A stretch of DNA of 64,000 nucleotides from Ottelia alismoides. Lineage: Eukaryota > Streptophyta > Magnoliopsida > Alismatales > Hydrocharitaceae. The position numbers and the translations under genes were made by a program. Position 1 is the first letter of the stretch, and every line of letters begins with the position of its first letter. A model generated the notes under the pieces. That model did no database searches. It saw only the letters and a program-made list of their open reading frames with translations, and was not told where the DNA came from. Location of the stretch: NCBI GenBank assembly GCA_037367405.1, contig JAZKJV010006934.1, positions 62,001 to 126,000 of the forward strand. The letters are read 5' to 3'. Below are positions 55,633 through 64,000 of this stretch, one piece after another.

Positions 55633-56595
55633 CCCCAAATACCTATTATTTGATTATTTATTTAAAAATAGTAAATGGCCGAATTTTGCAAAACTCAAAA
55701 CATGAAAAATGTTTATTTTATTTTAAACTATTTTTTTGTGATTTTTATTTATTCTTCTGAAATACAATTTAGGTGTTTACAAAATATTATTATTATATAC
55801 ATGTATATACATATGTATTTTTTATTTTTGATTTTTTAATTATTTATTCTTATGCCAAATATTCAATTTTATATTTTATTTATTTATAAAATAAAATTTG
55901 GAATAATATGGTATTTTTATTTTGTTTTTATTAATTATTTACAAGGTTTAAATAAATACCTTTATTTATATACATGTATGGTATATATACAATGTGGCTT
56001 TTGATTTTCATTTTTATTTATTTTTATTTTTGTTTTCTTTTTGTGATTTCTATTTTATTTATTTACATTATGGAATAAGGAATATGTACAAATTTTCTTG
56101 GATTTTTATTTATTTATTTATAGGGTGAAATAAATATATAAGTGAGTTTATGTATATGGTGGATATGCAAGGGTGAAGGTATTTTTATTTCCTTTTTAAT
56201 TTTCTCATTTTTATTTTAATTTAAAATTTACAAATATTTACAAATAAATATAACCCATTTTTATTTTTATTTTTAGAGGAAAATATTTTTCTTTAATTAC
56301 AGGTATATGTACACACGTGTGAGCTTCTTTATCTCTCTCTACTTTGGCTTTTATGCGGTCAGGCCCATGCTGAGCCCTCCCTTGGGATTAGGTCGCTCAA
56401 TATTTATTCTAAATATCTCCCTCATTTTCTTTTGTTTCTTTATTCTTTTATTTATGCACAAAAACATGCTAATTATGCATATTTACAAAATGCATGCTGA
56501 TTGATAATTATTTGTATTTACAGGAATATAAATGTGTTTGGCAAAGGTTTTATAGCTAAATAAAAGAATAAAGAGTGGTGAATAGGTATTCATCA

Positions 56596-58771
56596 CCCCC
56601 CTATACATAACTTTGCTAGTCCCTTAGCAAACACTTATTTGAAAAAGAAGTGAAAAAGAAAAAGAAAAAGAAAAAGAAAAAGAGGAGAATATGCATGGAT
56701 TAATGCTAAGTATTAAACTTGCCTTCATTAAATTGAAATATGAATCTCGATCAGATCTTTGGATTATTAATGTGTCGGAACCTTATTTGGACTTAAGCTT
56801 AAAACCTAACAGCCTTTAAGTTCCACCAATCTATGGACAAGACTCCTCAATAAACCAGATCAGAACAAGTCTACATACGCAAACTCTAATGTCCATGAAT
56901 CTTTCCTTGCAGTGTAAGTGATATGTAGCTCTCCACCTCAGAAGTAACAAAGAAACAACCTCCCCCAACCTGGTCACTCTAATGCCTCGGTCTAGCAACT
57001 CTTTCCTCGAGAAGCGGGGTATTCCCTTCTAAGTTCAAGTGCAACCGGCTCAAGAAGAGGGGGAAGAAGAGAATGGACCATGACCAGTGTAGCCATGTAT
57101 CCTTGGGAGCTCTAACCAGTGTAGCTGAGTCTCCCGCTGCAAGCTTCATGAGATGGAACATGTATACCATAAGCTTTGCTTTATTTGGCTATATACACTG
57201 CGGTGGGATTATTAAATTTTCAATCCGACCCACCACTTTTTTGGAGTTATTTTATTTTTGCACACATTTTTTTCATGTGCAACTGTACAACATATCTACA
57301 TGGTGCAACATATATACAAGGAGTTTTTCCTCTTGAGCCAGTAGACTATCCCTCTTTTGAAGCTTTATTGCAACCCATGGCTTCTGTCTTTAGACTTCAT
57401 AACCAACATACCAAGTTGAGGTGTACTTCCTTCACTAGAAGAAGAAGAGAGGTTCCGCCTAGAAGTATTACCCTCATATGCTACCCCAAGCCAAAGGAAA
57501 CTGCCTCCTCACCACCTCATCCGTGGAGAGCTATGTGTAAAGTGCTGGTGCAAGTAAAGCCATTGTCTCTGAGTGTCATGTGTGTGTTGTTAAGTGCTCT
57601 ACTTAGGCTCATCAAGATGACATATGCTCATAGCCTAGTGGACTCAAAGGAATAAGTCCCTATGGACCTGAAAAGCCTTAACCCTAAGCCCTATAAGGTT
57701 CCTCTTATAATTAGGCGGATTAAGATCTTAATCAAGCTCCATTGTCCAATTTAATTCCAGGCTAGTTTAAATGTCAACTATAATCCAGGAAAAACTATAC
57801 AAATATTTACAAAGATTCTATTTACAAATGTGCAGTTTACAAATATTTACAATCATGCAAAATTTTTGAAAAATGTTTGAAAACATGGATGTATGCATGA
57901 ATGCAAAGTTTTGCAAAATATTTACAAACATTTACACAAGGTTTTTGCAAACTTTTTGTTTTCAAAACATTTTACAAAAAATTTGTACTATATACATAGA
58001 TTTTGTTATGAAAATATTTACAAATCCTTTACACAAATCATTTTACAATCATTTGTACAAAGTTTGTATAAAGAAATAGGTATGTGCAAAATGAATTTTA
58101 TATACAAGGGAAAATTTTTTAAATTTTTATGGGTTTTCAGCCATTTTTATTTATTCACACACTCACACAAAGTACGAGTTATGGCTAAAGTATATATGAA
58201 ATATATACACACCCCCCTATACTTAGCTCGAACGATGTCCTCAGAGTGATAAAGAGCGATGAAGAAGACATAACTCGTGCTTAGTACAGGAAAGTGAAAA
58301 GGAATGGCTATATACAGAGATGAAACAAAGAATAGAATGAGGAGAACTCGGTGTTTTCCCCCTATACTTAGGAACAAGTATTTCTGAGTATAGCAAGCTG
58401 TGCATGAAGGGAAATCCGAGTGAAGGATGTATAGAGTCTACCCCCTCCCCCCCGATACTTAGGGTGAAATATCCCTAAGTATAGGCAGCAAAACAGGGGT
58501 AGAAAGAATCAAAAGAATACCCGAAGGTCCTACATCCCCCCAATACTTAGGGTAAAGTATACCCTAAGTATAGCATAATCATAAGATGAGAAAAGGGATG
58601 TGGGACTAAAGAATAGAGTGATATGGACAAATGGATCTATACAGGTCGGAAGAACAGTGATAATCAGGCGTGAGATGCAATAGATGTGAGTCAAGAGACC
58701 ACATCTCACGCAAAGTGAATAGGGGCAACATCAACGACCCGCGGCTCATGATCTATATATGGCTTGAGCCG
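56596..58771 (-). other. 3' region of B: polypurine tract, antisense frames and PPT-motif stem-loops
   Basis: The tract (minus-strand atgtataggggg) lies at about 56596-56607 next to the LTR. Decayed counterparts of A's stem-loops lie at about 58350-58385, 58445-58490 and 58530-58575, each with the C run on the plus strand. The remaining sequence aligns with A at 48950-51115. The frames at 57873-58249 are AT-rich readings of DNA also found in A at about 49655-49840. Confidence 0.85.
57073..57655 (+). CDS. Antisense reading frames of B (two overlapping frames)
   Basis: Antisense to B. The first frame (57073-57336) encodes MDHDQCSHVSLGAL...ISFALFGYIHCGGI. The second (57176-57655, 159 codons) encodes ...MCNCTTYLHGATYIQ, VDYPSFEALLQP, FTRRRREVPPRS and PHPWRAMCKVLVQVK. 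They overlap by 161 bases. Upstream on the same strand, AFIKLKYESRSDLWIINVSEPY (about 56726-56790 region) is shared with A's minus strand near 50990 and may be an earlier exon, but stops intervene. I cannot name a function. Confidence 0.4.
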
Positions 58772-59533
58772 CTAGCCGTTCACTCGAATGGTACTCTCAG
58801 AAGACAACTCAGATATGTCAATACTCCCATTATCGTGTACCTTTATCACCAAATACGGTCCCTTCCATTTGCTTTGTAGCTTCCCTGGGAATAATCTAAG
58901 CCTAGAATCAAACAACCATACTCTCTGTCCTGGCTCAAACTGCTTGTGGATGATATGAGAATCATGCCACTCCTTCACTCTCTCCTTATAATGTAGGCTA
59001 TTTGAAAAGGCGGTATGACGAAGCTCCTCCAGGGCTGCTAACTCTACCCTCCTCTGATATCCTACACTATCTGGATCCAAAAGTATATCAGTGACTGCCC
59101 AAAGTGACCTATGTCTCAACTCAACATGTAAATCGCACGGCTTGCCATAAACGAGGCGAAAGGGAGATGTACCCAAAGGAGTCTTGAAAGACGTCCGATA
59201 TGCCCACAAGACCGAGTCCAAAAGCTGTGACCAATCCTTTCGGTCAGGGCGGACGACTTTCTGCAATATAGTCTTGATCTCCCTGTTCGACACTTCAGCA
59301 AGACCATTCGTCTGAGGGTGGTATGGAGTGGCAACTCGATAGTCTATGCTGAACTCGCTAGCAAGGGCCTTTACCTTGTCGTTGATGAAATGAGACCACC
59401 CGTCAGATATCAACACTCTAGGCACCCCGAACCGTGGAATTATATTCTTCCTCAAAAATCTGCAAACACTTCTAGCATCTGCGGTTCGGGCGGGGATGGC
59501 CTCAACCCAACGACTCACATAATCAACGGCCAA
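58772..59533 (-). pseudogene. pol: Integrase core and C-terminus of B
   Basis: The frame reads VSRWVEAIPARTADA, VLISDGWSHFIND (second catalytic Asp), NGLAEVSNREIK (catalytic Glu), YRTSFKTPLGTSPFRLVYGK and WKGPYLVIKVHDNGSIDI, ending at 58772. It is separated from the upstream integrase part by a 4-base deletion: A has agggatttgagtac where B has agggaagtac (about 59545). Confidence 0.92.
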
Positions 59534-60624
59534 CAGAATGTACTTCCCTGACTCTTACGGAATGGACCCATGAAATCGATGCCCCATGCGTCAAAAACCT
59601 CACAGAAATGAATGGGCTGCATCGGCATCATATCACGCTGTCCACAAGTGCCCATCCTCTGACAGTCAGTACACCTCTTCACGAACTCATCAGAGTCCTT
59701 GAAGAGAGTAGGCCACCATAGGCCAGATTGGAGCACTTTCTGTGCTGTTCTCCTCCCTGAGTGATGTCCTCCTTCCTCAAACTTGTGGCAATAAGTAAGG
59801 ACGCTGTGGTACTCCTCCTGAGGAATGCACCTACGCCAGATACTATCCCCTCCCTCATGGTAAAGGATGGGATCCTCCCAATGGTAAAACTTGGCCTTCA
59901 CGAGGAAGGTCTCTAGTTTCTGTCTGGGCCAATCTTGTGGAACTTTCTTGGCGACAAGATAGTTCACAATATCGGCATACCATGGGAGAGAGGCGATAGC
60001 ATAGATCGCCTCATCTAGGAAGGTCTCACAAATGGGGCCAATCTGCTCAAAATCCTCAAGATACTCCAATCGGGAGAGATGATCCGCCACCACATTCTTG
60101 ACTCCAGGATTATCCTTAATCTCTATATCGAACTCCTGGAGTAGAAGGATCCATCTGGTCAATCTAGCTTTGGCATCCTTCTCTGCCATGGGGTACCTGA
60201 TGGCAGTATGATCAGTAAAGATGGTCACTCTAGATTCGATAATGTACGATCTGAACTTATCTAGGGCAAAAACTACGGCTAGCATCTCCTTCTCAGTGAC
60301 TGTGTAGTTCCGCTGCGCGACATCCAATGTACGGATAGCGTAGTGAATAGAAAAAGGGACTCCATCCCTCCTCTGTCCTAGCACGGCCCCCACGGCAAAA
60401 TCGGAGGCATCTGTCATGATCTCGAATGGGAGAGACCAATCAGGTGGCTGAAGGATAGGAGCCTCTATCACACATCTCTTGAGAGTCTCAAACGACGAAA
60501 GACACTTGTCATCGACAAGGAACTCGGTGTCTTTCGTCAGCAGATCAGTCAACAGTCGGGCAACTCTACTGAAATCACGAATGAATCGCTAGTAGAAACC
60601 AACGTGCCCCAGAAAAGACCGTAG
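59534..60624 (-). pseudogene. pol: RNase H and N-terminal integrase of B
   Basis: From 60552 down: [87 protein letters not shown] and RCTDCQRMGTCGQRD (an intact zinc cluster, unlike A), then FDAWGIDFMGPFRKSQG with the first catalytic Asp. Just upstream, two in-frame TAG stops lie between 60552 and 60625, within text that in A reads LRSFLGHIGFYRRF. The frame is lost at the 4-base deletion near 59545. Confidence 0.92.
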
Positions 60625-61429
60625 CTATCGACAGTTGGATGGTGGATTGAGTTTGCTAATGACATCCACCTTGGCCGGATCAACCTCCATGCCCCTGTTG
60701 GAGATGATGTGGCCAAGCACCGTCCCTTGAGTCACCATGAAGTGACTCTTCTCCCAAGATAATACCAGGCGAACCTCAATGCATCGCTGAAGGACTCGGT
60801 CTAGGCAGTCGAGACAGGAGTCGAATCTGTCACCGTAGACCGAGAAATCATCCATGAAGACCTCCAAGCACTCCCCCACCGTGTCTGAAAAGATAGACAA
60901 CATGCATCTCTGAAAGGTCACAGGGGCGTTGCATAGCCCAAATGGCATGCGTCTGAAGGCATATGTGCCGAAGGGACAGGTGAAGGTGGTCTTGTCTTGG
61001 TCCTCTGGCGCAATGGCCACCTGATTGTATCTGGAGTACCCATCCAAGAAGCAGTAATGGATCTTCCATGCCAATCTCTCAATGATCTGATCTATAAAGG
61101 GCAGGGGGAAATGATCCTTCTTGGTGGCCTGGTTGAGTCGTCTGTAATCCACGCAGACCCGCCAAGAAGTGGGTACCCGGGTAGCAATCTCCTCTCCGGA
61201 GTCCGTAACTACTGTAGTGATGCCCGTCTTCTTGGGCACCACATGTAACAGACTAACCCACTTGGAGTCGGAGATGGGGTAGATAAAATCGGCGCTCCAC
61301 CACTTCGAGAATTCCTTCATGACAACCTCTCTCAGATTCGGGTTCAGCCGCCGCTGGAACTCACGCGACGGCTTCACCTCATCCTCGAGATAGATGTGGT
61401 GAGATCACAGAGCCAGACTGATCCCCTGG
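60625..61429 (-). pseudogene. pol: Reverse transcriptase of B
   Basis: The frame 61377-60625 contains RRLNPNLREVVMKEFSKWW, FIYPISDSKW, VVPKKTGITTVV, CVDYRRLNQATKKDHFPLP, FCFLDGYSRYNQ-like text, MPFGLCNAPVTFQRCMLSIF and VFMDDFSVYGDRF. This is the region where A is frameshifted, so B preserves the RT active-site segment in one frame. Upstream, the LQGISP portion (about 61400-61440) is broken by stops. Confidence 0.93.
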
Positions 61430-62052
61430 AGATCTTATACACTCCATCCTATCGCCTTGCAGTTCTTTTCAAGAACCCCTATCAGACGGGATTCTTGCTC
61501 TCCAGTCAACTCAGCGGAGATGATGACTGGGTACATCTCATGCTCACCCACAAGGAACCTATACTTCAACGAAGCAGGCAGTGGCTTCAGCTCTGGACAA
61601 ACTAGTGCTGGCAAATCTGGCTTCTAAAGAATCCGAGTGTATGCGGCCAAATCTGCTCGGGAAAATGAGAGCTCTCTCTCGCAAGCTGGATCGGGGGAAG
61701 GCTGCTCAACTGGACTGTCTCTGCTCTGCATGGCATCTACCTCCTCCCTGACTGTAGGCTTAGTGGAAGTCAGATCTGGTATGAAATCCTCAAACTCTGC
61801 CCAATCAAAATCTGACTCCGAGGGATCTGTATCATCCATGGTGGTCTCAGTACCACCGTCATCACAAAAAAAATCTGTCTCGCGGTCGAGACCCGGCTCT
61901 TCTGCCTCAAACGTATCCTGGACCAGGAATGTGCTCTCCAAGCTCTCCTCTGTTAGCGTCTCTACATCAGCGAACTCTGACGGTGAGAGGATGGCCTGTG
62001 CATCTGGATCTGCCCAAACTACCTCATCATCTGTAATCACAAAATCGCAGTC
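61430..62052 (-). pseudogene. pol: Acidic spacer between protease and RT of B
   Basis: The frame 62040-61624 reads DFDWAEFEDFIPDLTS and DDGGTETTMDDTDPSE, matching A's spacer. It is preceded by an in-frame TAG (A has a glutamine codon there) and followed by disrupted text corresponding to ELKPLPELLKYRF and PVIISIDL (about 61500-61590). Confidence 0.85.
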
Positions 62053-63359
62053 CTAGTGGATGTCTGGCGTGGCATTTGTCATCTGCTCTGTATCGGAAGT
62101 AGTCTCTGAGCATGCTCTGTCTCTGGCTCTGCTATCCTCGACCGTCTCTATTTGTTCACTTTCGCCCTCGATGCGAAAGTATACCTTCCCACTATCATCG
62201 TCCAACACTACGAAGTCCACGGGGAATTGCAGGCCCTGAATCGTAACGACAATGTCCCTCAGCAACCCCTTCAGCCTCTTGACAGATTGATCAGCAAACT
62301 GAAGTATTGTCCTGCTCTGTCGAAGAGTGCCCAACTCGAAGCGGTCGAGAAGGGCTGTCGGAAGTAGGTTGATTGACGATCCGTTGTCTAATAGAGTACG
62401 GTCGAACCTCTGCTCTCTGATATGGCATCTGACATACGAGGCTCCTGAATCTGGCCTCTTGGCCGGCAGACGATTCTGGATCGCGAAACAAGTAGCTCTG
62501 GTCAGCACATGAATCTTTGAGTAGTGGTTCCTCCTCTTCCTCCTAACTGTAGTCCTGTCTCTGAGTGAACGCTGGAGTAGGGCGATGTGCTGCAAAGCCT
62601 CCTGAAGAGTCAGCTGAATGTGGAAACGGTCTATCATCGGTTGGCTGAACTCTTCCTGCTGCCTCTTTTTTGGATTTTCAATTTTCTTCCCCTTCCCCAT
62701 CTGAAGGGCTCTAGGGAAGGGGATCACAGGGTCCCTCTCAGATGAAGGACTAGGAACGGGTCTGAGCTGCTCGACGGCAGGATCCACACATACATCAAGC
62801 ACCACAGTGGGACCAAAAGAAAATAAACCCTTTCCTTTATTGCAAGAAATGTTCTGAGATATAGGTGCATAAGGAAAAACTACAGGACTCTCAGAAGACA
62901 CGGAGGCATCAGCACCACCCTCGGTTGGAAGACTCGCGGCCTCAGTACCGCGCTCTGGCTTGGCAACATAGGTCGCCTCAGTACCACCTCCTCCAACTGG
63001 TGAAACTACGGCGTCAGTACCGTTGGTGGGATCATCATCCGTAGTGGCATCAGTACCACCGTCATCATCTCTAGCGGCCTCAGTACCGCTCTCCTCCTCG
63101 TCGGGCGCTCTGGAAGTGGCCTCGGGTGTCGCTCAGATGAGGCGCCGCCTGCTGGCATCCTACCGCTCCTAAGTGTGACAAAGTCAGTATCAAAAAGATA
63201 TGCAGACATATCACCAAAAACATCACTCGGAGTGGCATACTCAGAACAAACTACCTGCTCAGACTTCCTCTTGAGGTTGTTCGGATTGGACTCTATCTCG
63301 GCATGGATGGCAGCCTTCCCTCTCACAATGTCCTGCATCTCCTGGCAGAACTCATCCAT
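62053..63359 (-). pseudogene. pol: Linker with GTEA repeats and protease of B
   Basis: The part 63359-63006 begins MDEFCQEMQDIVRGKAAI and ends in the repeat zone, where a frameshift (near 63110) changes frame. The repeats with core GGTEAT continue to about 62900. The frame 62901-62053 then gives IDRFHIQLTLQEALQHI, the protease LLDNGSSINLLPTALL (Asn in place of the Ser of A's DSGS), LQFADQSVKRLKGLLRDIVV and LQFPVDFVVLD. A stretch corresponding to A's PIILGRPFLDTSKAV is missing here: B goes from VVLD straight to DSGKVYF, an internal deletion of about 29 codons. Confidence 0.9.
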
Positions 63360-64000
63360 CTCTCGTCGGAATGTAGCATGTTGATCTGTAAGGAGGCGGG
63401 CTATGTCGTCTAAGGCGGGGTTCTAATAGGATGGTCCATGAGAACCTGACGGGTAGCCTCTCTGGTAGTGAGGCTGCTACTGCTGCTGCTGTGGGTGAGA
63501 GGGGTATGACTGGGGATGATGCTGCTCTCGCCTCCAAGACTGTCCCTGCTAATGGGGACGAGGACGATACTGTTGTGACTGCTGCTGCTGCTACTGGTGT
63601 TACACTGGGGGCTGCTGCTGCTGGTGATCTCTTTGATGGCTGTACTGGCCACCCTGTCCTGACGGCTGCTGCTGGGAGCTGGAACCTCCAGCCGACCAAC
63701 AGAATCTGGGATGGTCTCGTCGGATACCGGGCTGAGGTCGACCATACCAAATCCCGTTGACATCCATCAATGGCTCGGACTCGTAAGGGGCTGGTAGGAG
63801 TACTGCCAGAGGCTGATCCGGCTGGTAAACCACCATCTGAGTGTCTGGGGATAGTGGTGCCTGGTAAGAAAGCTACGGCTGCTGGTACGGCTCCTCCTGT
63901 ACAAGATGGACCTGTCTAGGCTGCTGGTGGCTGGAGCGCTGGGACGAGCTGCCGGAGCTACTCGGATCACCTCGTGCCTGAAGACGGGGCTGGGAAGCCG
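63360..64000 (-). pseudogene. gag: C-terminal, Gln-rich part of gag of B, running off the window
   Basis: Minus-strand text MVVYQPDQPLAVLLP, LMDVNGIWYGRPQPGI and QYSHQRDHQQQQPP matches A at 43795-44040, followed by YPSHPQQQQ-like and HGPS text leading into the linker. Several stops and frameshifts are present. The gag core itself would lie to the right of 64000. Confidence 0.85.

Larger units (their letters stand above)
35260..56595 (-). repeat. 3' LTR of B, split by element A
   Basis: On the minus strand it starts TGATGAATACC at 56595, runs to 54793, is interrupted by A plus its target duplicate, resumes at 37187 and ends ctcatca at 35260. The parts total about 3.73 kb. Over the block 36386-36735 versus 26135-26470 in C only a few percent of bases differ. 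Palindrome at 55570-55632 and TATATAG (minus) at 55385-55391 match C. Frames such as 36396-36587 and 26279-26470 are the same non-coding LTR sequence seen twice. The frames at 54791-55610 and 36785-37201 lie in the GC-rich centre. Confidence 0.92.
35260..64000 (-). mobile_element. Element B: Athila-like retrotransposon, minus strand, interrupted by A, runs off the right edge
   Basis: Read on the minus strand, gag-pol enters at 64000, integrase ends near 58772, a 3' region and polypurine tract follow, and the 3' LTR starts at 56595. The LTR is split by A and ends at 35260 inside C's gag. The candidate target site next to this end is GAATC (35255-35259); its partner lies outside the window. B's LTR is close to C's, so B and C are near relatives, while A's LTR is a different variant. 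Confidence 0.92.

Noticed and set aside
1..64000. tRNA, rRNA or organelle genes
   Set aside because: No cloverleaf with conserved arms or rRNA core text was noticed; the tRNA-like matches are short retrotransposon primer sites.

Overview
The window is nuclear DNA of a flowering plant and holds no recognisable host gene. Almost all of it is transposable elements inserted into one another: Athila-like Ty3/gypsy retrotransposons with LTRs of about 3.3-3.8 kb, one short-LTR Ty1/copia element and one CACTA DNA transposon. Athila-type pol motifs, a tRNA-Asp-type primer site, a copia primer site matching initiator tRNA-Met, and CACTA termini with 3-bp target duplications all point to a plant. The species cannot be named from this sequence. 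I use letters for the elements.

Left part (1-23872). H (minus, runs off the left edge) has internal leader at 1-2017 and a 5' LTR at 2018-5866. It abuts I (5867-7090), a fragment of another minus-strand LTR. To the right is E (plus), an old element with the end of its 5' LTR at 7091-7991, a primer site, about 3.2 kb of non-coding internal DNA and the start of its 3' LTR at 23315. E seems never to have kept gag-pol. E is split by G, a minus-strand solo LTR (9242-21368). G is split by F, another minus-strand solo LTR (10775-19476). F is split by a CACTA element (11055-16429) carrying two decayed transposase genes and a 273-nt fold-back.

Right part (23873-64000). C (plus) begins inside E's 3' LTR. 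Its LTR (23873-33004) contains a young copia element (27123-32437). C's primer site, leader and gag start follow, and C is cut at 35259/35260 by B. B (minus, runs off the right edge) begins with a 3' LTR that is itself split by A. A (37188-54787, plus) is complete at both ends, with two LTRs, primer site, gag, protease, RT, RNase H, integrase, polypurine tract and a target duplication whose pre-insertion form can be read from C's homologous LTR. B's internal region (56596-64000) gives a second copy of most of pol.

How the parts work together. A and B encode a gag-pol of Athila type, now full of stops and frameshifts. C keeps only a gag start, and E, F and G have no coding capacity. The copia polyprotein is intact except for one TAA in gag. 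The CACTA lost the catalytic part of its transposase. Recurrent structures stand out: stem-loops built on the polypurine-tract motif, a U3 palindrome and a leader hairpin whose stems change sequence while still pairing, and an antisense reading frame between integrase and 3' LTR seen in three elements.
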